Assembly: GCF_950023065.1 (NCBI RefSeq)
Contig: NC_088680.1
Location: 46,860,559-46,924,558, forward strand
DNA length: 64,000 nt
Reading direction: 5' to 3'
Origin: Planococcus citri
Taxonomy: Eukaryota; Arthropoda; Insecta; Hemiptera; Pseudococcidae
Shown: positions 1 through 12,028 of the stretch, one piece after another
Numbering within the stretch: position 1 is the stretch's first letter
How the letters are laid out: each line of letters starts with the position of its first letter
Program-made: the position numbers and the translations under genes
Notes under the pieces: model-generated
What the model was told of the DNA's origin: nothing
The model's database searches: none
The model's input: only the letters and a program-made list of their open reading frames with translations

Positions 1-526
1 CCCTTGCCCAAAATGGCGATAAGACGCTTTGCACACCTCCACCTCCCCCTTGCCAACATACCAAACCCTCTATCTGACTTGAAACTCCATTCCAAAACAC
101 TAATGCATGAAGTATTTTCAATCTTCATGGTCTCAGATTCCAAGTTCAAATAAACTCAAAAGCATCAAAAACACCACATCCTTATGGAAAACTTCTGAGC
201 AACTTCAACGTGAATCTGAGGTTCTTCTCACCCGACTCAGGACTGGCCACTCCCTTCTCACTCACCAATTCATATTCCTTAAACAGCCTCCACCATTATG
301 CCCAGAATGCAACAACATCCCCCAAAACATTGCTCATTTACTAATAGACTGCCCTTCCTACCAGTATGAATGCTCCAGACACCTAAGTTCTAACCAACTC
401 CAGGTCCTCCTTTCTGACAACCCTTCTCACACAGACGAAGTTATTAAATTACTAATCTCAACAAAATTAGATAAAAAAATTAAAAATTGTATGTACATAC
501 TTAACTTTATTTCCTGCATAACCTAA
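1..526 (+). pseudogene. 3' end of a non-LTR retrotransposon (LINE), frameshifted
   Basis: Positions 107-526 encode the C-terminal tail of a Jockey/I-like LINE ORF2. A stretch like TRLRTGHSLLTH is followed by a zinc-knuckle-like pattern, CPEC...H-x4-C (ending HLLIDC), typical of the region after the RNase H domain in these elements. Upstream coding in another frame (about positions 1-110, containing NPLSDLKLHS) fits the preceding RNase H end, so a frameshift near 107-115 breaks the ORF. The element has no reverse transcriptase in the window; it either starts before position 1 or is 5'-truncated. It is followed by an A-rich (AATAAA)n tail, as expected at a LINE 3' end. It is dead as read here. 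Confidence 0.75.
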
Positions 527-574
527 TTTTAAGGTTCACTCGTAAATATGAGCCTCTAGCTGATAAGTTGCTGT

Positions 575-625
575 ATATGGCTCATTAAATAAAATAAATA
601 AATAAAATAAAAATAAAAATCTGCT
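575..625 (+). repeat. A-rich (AATAAA/AAATA) tail of the LINE
   Basis: A run of AAATAAATAAAATA-type units directly after the LINE coding remnant. It is best read as the 3' simple-repeat tail of that element. Confidence 0.6.
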
Positions 626-1035
626 TAATGGAAAAATTGATCTGGAGGTGAAAGGAAGCATCCTACAAAAATTTCAAGTTAACAAAGTTGTAGAGAATTA
701 AATTTTCAATCGACATAATGTTGTTAGTTTTTTTCTAAAATGCTTTTCGATTTAATCACGTTAAGTTAAAAGATGAAGTTGATGAAAATCAAAATCAACT
801 TATGGAAGAAGGGCCTCCGACGACGCGAGTTTTTAAATCTCATTTTTTTCGAAGATGTGGATAAATTATTTGGGAGGTAATGGTCAATTCTTGTTGCTGA
901 CACTTCAAATAAAAAAAAACACCTACCTCAAATCAATACCTTGAGTAGTTTTTAATTGGCAACAAAAGTAAAACTTTAAACGCGTTTTTCTCAAAACTAT
1001 GCTTTTCGGATGGGAGCCCTTCTTCCATCAGACCC
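626..1035. other. Non-coding stretch between LINE tail and minisatellite
   Basis: AT-rich sequence with no convincing ORF, RNA gene or terminal repeats recognised. Confidence 0.5.
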
Positions 1036-1039
1036 TTCA

Positions 1040-1760
1040 ATTACGAGTAATTTTTTTTGGTAAATTATGGGTAATTTCTTGGTAAATTATGTAACTTTCT
1101 GGTAAATTACGGGTAACTTTCCGGTAAATTACGGGTAATTTCCTGATAAATTGCGGGTAATTTCCTGGTAAATTGCGGGTAATTTCCTGGTAAATTGCGG
1201 GTAATTTCCTGGTAAATTACGGGTAATTTCCTGGTAATTTATGGATAATTTCCTGGTAATTTACGGGTAATTTCCTGGTAATTTACGGGTAATTTCCTGA
1301 TAAATTACGGGTAATTTCCTAGTAAACTACAGGTTGGTAATTTCCTGGTAAATTATGGGTAGCTTTCTGGTAAATTACGGGTAACTTTTCGGTAAATTAC
1401 GGGTAATTTCCTGGTAAATTGCGGTTAATTTCCTGGTAAATTGCGGGTAATTTCCTGGTAAATTGCGGGTAATTTCCTGGTAAATTGCGGGTAATTTCCT
1501 GGTAAATTGCGGGTAATTTCCTGATAAATTGCGGTTAATGTCCTGGTAAATTACGTATAATTTCCACGTAAATCACGGGTAGTTTTCAGGTAAATTACGG
1601 GTAGTTTTCAGGTAAATTACGGGTAGTTTTCAGGTAAATTACGGGTAATTTCCTGGTAAATTACGGGTAGCTTTCTGGTAAATTACGGGTAACTTTTCGG
1701 TAAATTACGGGTAATTTCCTGGTAAATTACAGGTTGGTAATTTTTTTGATGAATTGCGGG
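1040..1760 (+). repeat. 22-bp minisatellite array
   Basis: About 30 tandem copies of a 22-bp unit of the type GGTAATTTCCTGGTAAATTG plus CG, with sub-variants (AATTAC for AATTGC; TTTTCAG or CTTTCT for TTTCCT). Each unit contains two related half-units, GGTAATTTCCT and GGTAAATTGCG, so the array probably grew from an 11-bp ancestor. Variants occur in blocks (e.g. 1150-1215 and 1420-1530), suggesting segmental duplication within the array. It is neither CRISPR nor the insect telomere repeat TTAGG. Confidence 0.85.
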
Positions 1761-2165
1761 TTTTCAAAATAAAATGAAACTAAAACCAAAAACAGAAAAC
1801 CAAATAAAACAAGACAACTTGGCAAATCACATATAATTTTTTTGATACCAAATATCACAGATGATTTTTGATAAATTTCTTGATACCTACCTAGGGAATT
1901 TAATTTTGGAATGGTTACATACTGCTAATTTTTAATAAATTTTTTGGTAATTTAATTTTTGATAAAGTAGGTGCTGGTAATTTTTGGTGAATTTCTAGCA
2001 ATTTTTGGTAAATATTTGGTGATTTAAGACTGATGGTCAATTGTGGGTAATTTTTCGACATTACAGTCGGTTTTTGGTAATAAATTGTACAGACAATTTT
2101 TTTTAATTTTTGGTGAATTACTTGTAAATTTGTAATTTTTGGTAACTTTGGGAATACATTGTTAA
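1761..2165 (+). repeat. Decayed continuation of the 22-bp array
   Basis: GGTAATTTTTGGTGAATTTC-like pieces recur irregularly up to about 2160. This looks like an older, diverged flank of the minisatellite rather than unique sequence. Confidence 0.5.
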
Positions 2166-2229
2166 ATTTTCAAAATTAGATTAGCCTTATTAGTTTCTGA
2201 CATTCTGAGAAACTTCGAAGTTTGAAGTA

Positions 2230-3229
2230 CTGTCAAACCCCCTAATTTCGGACAGGGTACGTAATTTCGGACACTTGATGTTTTTGCTATTTTATTGATA
2301 AGAACTAAGGGTACAAGTAAAAGTGAACACTTCTTCTATTAGTTTAGATCACGGACAATCTCCCTGATGTAAGAATTTTCATTTTACGCTATTTCTTTGG
2401 TCATTAAAATGGACTTCACAAAGTGCTTCATATAAAGAGTGAGGAAAAAGTTATTCACGGCGTCTATCCAAATGCTTTCATAACCATGAAAATCGCTCTA
2501 AAATATTAAGAAGTCACTGGTAATTAAAAATAAAATTCATTCCTCAAATTTCACGTTTTGTTTCTAGTATTTAAATCCTAAAAACTGAAAAAGTCGCGAA
2601 ACGGATCATTATTTCGGACACTTTGGATCACGCATTACTGAGTTTGGAAGGGTAACACTGATGCACTTGCAAATGTGTATTTTTCGAGTTCAACGGTATT
2701 TTTTTCAAGTGTTTTTAGTTTTGATGAAGAATTGCACTATTATTTCACTCATTTTCCTAAAAACCATACTGAAAAGTAAAAGATCTGAGCCGTAAAATCA
2801 TCAACAAGGAGTTTGATAAGAAATTGTTCAATGTTACCAACTTATTTTTCTAACAAGAAAGTGTATAATGAGAGTGCTGAACATTTCCTTGAAAAATCTT
2901 TTTTTTCTACATTTCACATCATGATTCGAGCTGTTTTTGATTGGAGTCGTTTTTCAGGGGTAAATAATTTCTTTTTCAACTAAAATTTCCGAGTTCCCAC
3001 GTTAAAGAAAAAGTGTCCGAAATTAGGGTACCTTGGATCTAATTTCGGACACTTTTCGAATTCAAATTAAACAAACAAAATCACGTAAAATTAATAAATT
3101 GATGCTCAAAAACTGTTCACACGGTGACATTCTATGAGAATGTGAAGACAAACACCAAGTTGAATCGCTCGTTTTAAAGCCTTTTACGAAAAACGTGAAA
3201 AAGGTGTCCGAAATTAGGGGGTTTGACAG
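2230..3229. mobile_element. 1000-bp inverted-repeat element with TA target duplication
   Basis: The left end starts CTGTCAAACCCCCTAATTTC and the right end is its reverse complement, ending GGGTTTGACAG. Each end is flanked by TA (2228-2229 and 3230-3231), giving exactly 1000 bp. Near-perfect terminal repeats run at least 26 bp. The TA duplication is the mark of the Tc1/mariner/pogo superfamily. No transposase ORF is present, so it is a non-autonomous element. Copies of the subterminal motif ATTTCGGACAC recur inside, in both orientations (near 2252, 2610, 3014-3030 and 3045). Confidence 0.85.
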
Positions 3230-3231
3230 TA

Positions 3232-6200
3232 CCTATACGTGGTCTGGTAGGTTGACTTTCCAGATAGATCTTGAGTCTATAGCTTCAAATTTTTGGTTGC
3301 ATTTCTTTTTACAACCTAGTCAATAATTTTTCTTATCGCCATATTACATTAATTTTCGAATGCTTTGAAGTTCGTTTTCAATGAAAATTAACCAAAAAGA
3401 AAGTTTCCAGGGTGCAATTTTCAGAAAATTTGTGGAAAATATCGAAAAATTATTTCACAGATTGTTTTTTTTTTCATACCTACTCGTATTCACTTTTCTT
3501 GGCTTTTCAATGGCTTACTTACTTTCTTTTGATATGAGCAACTCAGAAGACTTTTTTAGGGGTTTCACGTTCATTTTTTTTTTTTTTTTTGAAAACATTT
3601 GAAGCAATTCAAAGGAGCGTCCCAATTTTTTCGGAAAAATTGTACTAAAACGTACACTTCTGGCAATGAATGATGAAAATAGACCTGAAAAGGGTAATGC
3701 AAAATATAAATGAAACCGAAAAAAGCTACTTATCAATGTATTATTTCTCAATTTGAAAAATTTCAACAATTTGTAAAAACCTTAATTTTGAGGTCGAATG
3801 GCTGAAACTTATCCAGTAGACTACCTTACAGCGCCTTTTTCGCTTTAAAAAGGACGCAAATTTCCAACTTACCCATATTATCTCAAAAATAAACTGATAA
3901 AAGAGGCTTTATCGACTATACTAGGTACGCTTTCCTGCTTTCGCACATCTGTGTGAAGATACTCTAAACTTCAAATAACAAAAAGTACAATTCAAGTCAA
4001 AGGCATGCTTTTGTTTTCGGTCGCTGTAAACAATGCACGGGTAAATCTGTCTGAGCCGAGCAAGATTCCATCATTTTACCGCAGCTTGCTTTGAAATAAG
4101 TACGCGTAGGCACATTTCAGTATTTTTACACAATTCTCAACGTAATGAAGTAAGCCTATCTCATTCACTAATGTACAAACCATAGAAAATATGACCTTGC
4201 GTTACAAACATGTGGGTACCTACTTGAGGGTATATTCACTCGAATCTTGAAATGTTTTTTTGGCCAATTGACCTATAAAATTTTTTTTTTTTTACTCGAC
4301 AGTTTGATAGTAAAAGTCAAAAATAGGCATTAGAATGTAAAAATACTACAGTATTTCAAGCTCGTACGTAGTATATATTGCCTATTATACTCCTTAGAAA
4401 AACTGGCTCCGCCAAGTCAGCCGGATAGTCGAACGTTTATTTTGTATACAATTTCCACATGAGTAATCTCGTAGCACGAGGCTTATGCTGAGAGAAGTCA
4501 CTCAACCCGTGTGTACCTTTTTTGTGATATTTTTAGCTGTTTTTTCAAGTATAGGCAGCCATAAGGAGTAGCAAATGTGATTTTTTTTTTTTTTGATATT
4601 TATATCTGTAATATTTTGCAATATGGTTATAGTATAACTGGCGAGTTTTCATTTTTAGGTCGATGGTCCTACTATACATAAGACGTACTCGTACTCTTAG
4701 AGGTATGGTTATACGTTTCTTTATCTGAAAATTTTCCAATTTATTTCTCAGCTTGAGATTTCAAGTTTTTCAACTTTTTAAGTCCAATAGAGGAGAAAAT
4801 TGTACTATTGTATAAATCAGAATTTCATGAGGTAGGTAGATAAGAGACAAGTTGAATAACGTTTATGTAAATTAAACTCGCAATTTCAGAAAAAAAAATG
4901 TTAAAGAAGTTTTTTTTTGAGGAAAAAAAAGAAGGCGGAAAAACCAAGTATTTATTTCGGACTGGAGAAAAAAAATGAAATTAATGTAATAAAACCAAAC
5001 GTAAAAAAAAATAAAATAAAAAACTGACAAGTTTTTTTATTATTAGGTAAGCCTATTCGTATGCTCGTGTTGGAAGATTTTTTTCACTTGGGGTGTAACT
5101 CGCGTGCTTAAAAATTGATTAGAAATTTTTCCTGGCGTAATATCGAAGTATAAAATGAAGTTTAATTTGATCTAAGACATATTTCACGTGACGTAAGGCA
5201 AGTTGCGGTATATTTGACGAGCTTATAGTATAAAACACGCCTTAAGATGCACGATTGTTATGTCGGTGGTATTCAGATCTACATACATATAGTAGTTACA
5301 TTTGTAACAATAAAAAAAAGTATTTTTTATTATGTCACAATTTTCCACGTCGGTTGACGTGTTTTTCCTTTTTTGTCATCGTGAATTTGGTCTTTATAAA
5401 TCTTATTCTTTGCCCAGGCTTAACACGTTTTTCCGGCGCGGTTCGTCTTGCTGTAAGTTTTGTACTACGAAGTCTAGAGTTTTTTTGAAATAAGTTCAAA
5501 AACCTTATCCCACGTTTTTAGTAAAATCTATACATCACTCTATTTCTAAGCGTTTTCCGGTGCTAAGTTCATTTGTAAGAATGTAACCGGCTTGATAAAT
5601 TATATCGTCTTAACGCTTCGCGCCTTTTCTTTTTTTCAACTTCTTTTGTTATTTATGCATCGGAGTGAATTGCCTTTCTTTTTTTTCTCCTTTAAATGAA
5701 ATTATTGATTGGGCCAATATTGTAAAAAAAAAAATAAATATATTGTAAAATCTGGTAACGTCGTAAGAAAATTAATATAAATTCGTCCTCGATTACCTAC
5801 CTAGCTGTAGACCTATCTACCTCGTACTCGGCGGGGGGATGAAGCATTGTCGACTTAATGGGTGTTATTCGTTGAATTGAAAGAAAATGAAACAATATTT
5901 CGCGCTACGATGGTATAATTCGTCGATTATCTGTACGAAGAATGGAACTTGCTGAGGTAAATAAGTAGAGAAGGATTCGTTCCGACGTAATTATATTTGC
6001 TCGAATGAAGAAAGTAAAAGTGAACTGTGTAAAGCAACGCGCTACGGGGAAGTTATCTTGTCGAATAATTTGTATTCCATAATATCTGGAGCGTGTTTTT
6101 TCTCATCCCTTATACAGTTGAGACTACTATAGGTACGTTGTGTTAAGATAAAAGCATCCGAGAAACGAGTACGAATAATTGTAGGGAAAAGAATGGGATT

Positions 6201-8030
6201 TTAAACGTCGCTCACATGTTGAAAGAAGTTTTAAACAACAATTTGTTGCAATGTCTGAACCGATGAAACAAACGCGATTTTTTCAACCATATTTACAAAC
6301 TGTGTACCACTTGACAACCTCATGCTGTATGAGCGAGCTTTATCGTACCTACCATATTTCTGTTGTATACGATGCACAACTCGACATTAATCACGAATTT
6401 ATTTCAAGTTTTGCATGTACGAGTTAGAAGTTACATTTACTCTTTACCTATACGTCCCTATTTGTTTAATATTAGTGGTGTTCGGAAAGAGAAAAGAACA
6501 TTGATAGCAATGCTTTTGTTTGTTTGTTTGTTTGCTTTTCTTTTTTCAAGGAAGGGTCAATGAATTACATACCTACAGTACATAATATTAATAAAGTGAG
6601 CCAAGATCGCTTTGCATCTTCTGATTTTGATAAGAACAACTTCAGATTATTTTGAAAAAGCATGTTGAAGAATTTTCAGATTTCAAATTTTTGGCTAAGA
6701 AAATCATTTTTTAGTTTTTGACAATTTTTTTTTTTTTTGGGGGGGGGGGTCAAAATTTAGCATCTATATAAGATTGCGATTTCAAAGGTGTTTGAATGTG
6801 TTAGATTTTTCACAAATAGGTACAATAAAAAATAAAAACATAAATCTTAGCCTCTTCCCTTCCTCCCTCCTTCTCCCCCCGCCCACCCCCCTACACAAAA
6901 AAGTGTTGGGAAGCAAAATTCATCATAAATAAAATCTATAAATTTAAAATTATTCTACGGATGGCTTTCAACCCAAATTCAACATTATGAAGATACTGAA
7001 AATACAGTATTTGATGGATCGAGGAGGAGGGGGTTGTTTTGAGTTCTAGATGCCTAACTAGAAATGAAGTCGAGTCCCTCTCTTTTACAGCATTTTATAA
7101 AATAAGTTTCCTGGGCGATTTTGTAAATTTATCATCATCAATTTTCGTTTCAACACTGTTGAATGGTGGAGGGAGGGGCTCAAAAATTTCGCGATTTTCA
7201 ATTTTTGTGACACTGCTGAGCTTAAAGGGAATAGGTAACTAGAAACGTCAAAATCAATAATTATTATAATTTGAAAAGTTCAAAATATACCTACTGTAAA
7301 TTTTTTGTTGAGAGCTCTTTTTTTCTTGATGTATTTTTTTTCTCTTTTGAACAAGCTAGTTTTCAAAATTGAATTTCAATATCCCTAACGGCGCAAAAGA
7401 ACACCCAATTTTGATCAAAATTTCCAAAAAATCCAAAAGTAAAGGTGACATGTTGATATTAAACATCGAATACGAATATTCTTTTATTTTTTCCCCGACC
7501 CCTGTGAACGTCTCTTCCCGATACGTGCTAAAAACTGGATAGATTTTCGAAGGTATCTGAGTTAGAACGCCAACTTATTATTTGTTAGTGAGTCTCAAAT
7601 ACACGTCTGTCGTCTAGCTTTATAATTTTGAATTGTAAATAAAATTTCTAATAAGGTGTGACATGTCGATTCCGACAAATTTGAAGTTGATCATTTCGAA
7701 AATTTACTTACTTAATCTTTGGACTTGATCTATTGGTGTCCTCTCTAAAGCCTTCCATTTTGAAAAAAATTGGCGTATAATAATATGGGAGACTTCGAGG
7801 CATTAAATCCAAACGATAGTAGGCATTTGAATTAAGTCACCTCAATGTAATAAGGATCGACATGTGACGTCATAAGAACATTAACAAAATTAAAATGCAT
7901 ACCTACATAAATCTAAAAAAACAAAAACAAAAAAATACTCACGTATTATGCGCGAGAAGACCAACTTTTCTTCAAATACACATCTTTTACGAACAAATAT
8001 GAGTCACTTTTTTTTTTTGAAACATTTGTA
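3232..8030. other. Gene-free AT-rich region
   Basis: No supported gene. It contains homopolymer runs (T runs near 3575, 4280 and 4575; a G run near 6741), C/T-rich tracts near 6850, and scattered TAGGTA/TACCTA motifs. The short ORFs here are low-complexity (Phe/Lys-rich) and have no recognisable domain. An upstream part of the alkaline phosphatase gene could lie here as intron, but I found no exon. Confidence 0.5.
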
Positions 8031-8034
8031 CGGC

Positions 8035-8830
8035 AATTGATCTGTTTACAATCGAATCGAATCATTTGCGAACGATTAGTGATTAAATAAATGGAATTGA
8101 TCTGTTTTCAAGCGAACTGAATCAAATCGAATCGATTCATTCACAACCGATTGGCGATTGAACAAATTGATTGATTTCTAGGTGAATCACTCGCGAACGA
8201 ATTAAATTTTCAAGTGACTCGTTCGCGAATGAATCGATTCATTCACTTGATTTTTGGTGAATCATTCGCAAACGAATTGATTTCTATAAATGACTCGTTC
8301 GCAACGAATTGAATAATTCTTGGCAAATCATTCGCGAACGAATTGATTTTAATAAATGACTCGTTCGCGAACAAATCGATTCATTTACTCAATTTTTGGT
8401 GAATCATTCGCAAACGAATTGATTTGTATAAATGACTCGTTCGCTACGAATTGAATAATTCTTGGCGAATCATTCGCGAACGAATTGATTTTTATAAATG
8501 ACTCGTTCGCGAACGAATCAATTCATTTACTCAATTTTTTATGAATCATTCACAAACGAATTTTTCAATTTTTGGTGAATCATTTGCGAACGAATTGAAT
8601 AATTTTAGGTGAATCGTTCACAAACGAATTGAATAATTTTTGGTGAATCATTCGCGAACGAATTGATTTGTGTAAGTGACTCGTTCTTGAACGAATCAAT
8701 TCCTTTACTCAATTTTTGGTGAATCATTCGCAAACGAATTGATTCTTAAATTGGAGAATTGATCAATTCGTTCGCGAATGGTTCATTCAAAAAATTGATC
8801 AATTCGTTTATGAATGATTCCCTTAAATGA
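8035..8830. repeat. 142-bp-period satellite of palindromic TTCGCGAACGAA units
   Basis: Short blocks built on TTCGCGAACGAATTGA and its reverse complement alternate. Equivalent points at about 8259, 8401 and 8543 (each GAATCATTCRCAAACGAATT) are spaced exactly 142 bp apart, giving a higher-order unit that contains several inverted sub-repeats. The edges are degenerate (8035-8220 and 8570-8830). The many TTCGCGAA palindromes would allow hairpins. No coding capacity. Confidence 0.8.
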
Positions 8831-11690
8831 TCGTTAGGAATGGTGGAGGCTTTGTGAAATTTTAAATTTGATCAAAATCGGTTCAGCCGTTCCTGAGAAA
8901 TACAATTTTTAACGAATTTTGTGCAAAGTCGTCTCATGAAAATTTCGAAAATATTTTACCAAAAAACATCTCAGGATAAAGTTATAGATGCAGAATCAAA
9001 TTTTCCATTACTTTCAGCAATTTGTTCCAAAAATGGCTCCTCAAAAATATCCATTATACTTTCAGAGCCAAAATAATCTCGAAGAAACACCTCAACAAGA
9101 ATGAAATACAAAAGCATGCCTGTCTCAGAATTTATGAAAAATCACTCCGAGACGTCAATAAAAAAACATGATCAGCTTTTCTGCTTGAAATTAAATTCAA
9201 AAACATGAATCTCTATTCTTTCTATTTTTGTACATTTGAGTACAAAAGCGAAATAGCATGTAAAAGTGCATCACCAGCCAAATATTGTAGATGCTAAATG
9301 CAATTTTTCGATTTTTGGTAAATTTAAAAAAATCAAATTTGAGCTAAAAATAAAATTTTTCCAGTGGGAAGCTCCAGAATGGCTTAAAACCTGCACTTCT
9401 AGTCGACTCAACATAACATGTGACAGTTGGAATAAAAAGTGAATTAGCTCTCCAATTTCATTGAGTAAAATTTTGCAGAATCTCGAAATTTCAAAAATAT
9501 GTTATACCCTCAAGAAGTACTCCAAATAGCTCGAGAACGTTTCGAATCAATGGGGGAGGGGGGGAGGGGGTCGGAAATAGGATGCATACCAAATTTCAGC
9601 TTTGTGGGCCAATTTAGCAAAATTATGATTTTTGAATAGGTACCTACTTTTGGCTCAAATTAAATTTTCAAGCGTTCACCTCAAATCGAAAAATGCATTT
9701 GAGTGCCTGAAATTTTGTGCAAATGATGATGTATCTTTGCATATTCTCTACCTATCAAAAATTCCAGTTGGGGTCACCTTAAAAATCTTACAGCTGATTT
9801 GAAAAAAATGGTTGAATAAAGCTTTACTAGGTACCTCTTCCATTAAGGTCTAAAAGTTGAGCAGATATACTTATACAGGCTCAATTGCCTAAAAATTTTT
9901 ACTTTCACCCCTTCTACCCTAAAATGCTCCACACATGGAGAATTTGTTCTCGATTTTATGTCAATACATTTGAAACCTACATGATATACTTTAAAATCTT
10001 GGAAATGGTACTTTCCTTCGATGTATATACTTACTTTCAAAAACCCGAGTAAATCAAAAAGCATAAAAAAGCAAGCTGTTTTCTTATTCGAGTATTTCAA
10101 CGTGCGGTTTTTTTCCTTCACTTGAATTGGTGGGGAAATACATATTCGAAGACTGCAAAAAATATCTCAGCACAGATGGCACTTGGAATATCTCACAAAA
10201 TAGAGGAAAATACCATGACTGAAAAATATACTCACTTGCGGTGCCGGTGCTTATTCGAAAAAACATTTTTCTAAACATCGAAGAGGTTTTAATTTAAAAC
10301 AGTTTCCTTTTAATTAATTTCACCGCGCTGAAAGCTAAGCGTTATAATTTTTTCGTCTTTCTCAATGACAGCGGAGAAAAAAAAACTTCAACTTCTTCAT
10401 ACATTTGAATACTTACCCAAATATCGTCGTGGGCGTTTATTTTCTACTTTTTTTTTTCGTTTTCTCAAATCATAGAACAAAACATAATTTCGGATGTAGT
10501 GAGTTATTTTTGTATCGTTTCGCATGTACGGCTTTTAAACCCGATTTTCGATGGAAAGAAGGGTAATTTTATTTCGATTTATCGTACGGAATATATTTCC
10601 GTGCTTTTTTCTCGACATGCGAAGGAATCCGAACGAAACTAATCAAAACGAAATCCTTTTTGAAATAAAAATACGATATACTTAAACGGGTATTATATAC
10701 GTAATATATGGGAGAAGTGGTAAATATCCGAGTTTCGTTTCAGTTTCACGTTTTTTCGGCAACAAAACGTTTTTTGGCTTAGGAGATTGAAAAGGAGGGA
10801 AAAAAAATTCTCGAGGATCGAATATTGCACGGTTGGATGGATTCGGGTTGTCTGTTTTGGAAAATTGAATGTGAGATACGTCTTAATTTGAAGATTTTTT
10901 CGCTACGGTGGAGTGTATTGGCTGCTGGCGAGATTAGACGATGAAGGCGTTCGTGTGGTACGTTATGGATAAACGAAACGATGGCTGGCATGGCGTAGAG
11001 ACCAACGACTTAGATAAAAGAAGATGCTCGTAAATTTGTACGCTGAGAAATTGGCCAATTAAAAATTATGAGCGAGTTGCATCATTAATGGAAGAGGATT
11101 CATCGCGTCGCTGATATGGAAGTACATGGCGAGCAGAAGCATATAGACCGGTGGGAGTGGGGGCACGTTGAGAGGATTAAATTTATCACAACGTATTTAG
11201 GGTCAAAATTTATGCCGAGAGTGTTTTCGTTAAGTTGGGAAATTCGCGCAGTCTAACGAATCGGTACATAAGGTTTTCAAGAAAAACTTTTAAAGCTTAA
11301 AAAAATAATTATGTTCTTATAAGTTTAGCGGATTTAAGTAAAGGAAATCTCTTCATTGTTAGATAAGCACCAGAAAAGCCATTACGTTTATTGTTTTTGC
11401 AAACGAAAATACTACGCTGTCACAATGGATAGGTTCATATCAGAAAGTAACACTGCATTTCTTTTTGTTCTTCACCGTCCCTGCATCACCCTCGTTGTCG
11501 TGTCGTCGTCAAAAAATCTTTTTTAAAAAGGCAACCGAATGCCCCATCGTCTAAAATAATGAGCATTTTTTTTTCAAATATAACGATATCGTAAGCCTTA
11601 TTCTTTCAGCCTATATAAAAATTGAACTTTTTTTCGTAACTTAATCGAATTTCCCTGGATTAAATACTGAATAAACATTTTTTTTTCTAG
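8831..11690. other. Gene-free region upstream of the alkaline phosphatase exon
   Basis: AT-rich sequence with no supported gene. It has a G-rich tract near 9550. It is presumably at least partly intron of the alkaline phosphatase gene whose 3' exon follows. I looked for the preceding exon (the metal-binding ADHSH region) and did not recognise it. Confidence 0.4.
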
Positions 11691-12028
11691 GTATGGATAA
11701 TAAAGTATCGGACGTGGATAACATGCCTTATTCTACCTTATTGTACGGCAATGGACCTGGCTTCAGTGTGCCGCGAATGATCCCGACTAATTTATCTGTA
11801 GAAGAGAAAAACGCTGTGCATGGAGCAGCTGTGCCCAGAAAATGGGCTACTCACGGAGGTGAAGACGTACCAGCTTACGCAGCCGGACCCATGAGCGCCG
11901 TTTTGTTCACTGGGACCGTAGATCAAAGCTATATACCTCATGCGATAGCCTATATAGCGTGTTTTGCTGAATTTCGACAACGTTGCTCGATAAGTAACGA
12001 TATACCGAATTCTTCGCAAACTTTTCAG
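11691..12028 (+). CDS. Alkaline phosphatase, penultimate or last conserved exon (partial)
   Basis: Membrane-anchored alkaline phosphatases hydrolyse phosphomonoesters at the cell surface with two zinc ions and magnesium. This exon begins after a polypyrimidine tract ending TTTTCTAG and reads YSTLLYGNGPGF, then THGGEDVPAYAAGPMS, then DQSYIPHAIAYIACF. These match the C-terminal part of animal enzymes. The His of HGGED is the conserved zinc ligand. The exon ends at CAG/GTATGT (donor at 12029), so a further 3' exon, probably carrying the GPI-anchor signal, should follow; I could not identify it. The 5' two-thirds of the gene (active-site Ser region, other metal ligands) is not seen upstream. This is either a gene with introns over 10 kb that starts outside the window, or an isolated relic. 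The open frame and intact splice sites favour a live gene. Confidence 0.8.

Noticed and set aside
1040..1760. Regular repeats that could suggest a CRISPR array
   Set aside because: Units are directly tandem with no unique spacers, and the genome is eukaryotic; this is a minisatellite.
3381..3769. Overlapping Phe/Lys-rich ORFs on both strands
   Set aside because: Composition follows T/A homopolymers; no conserved motif.
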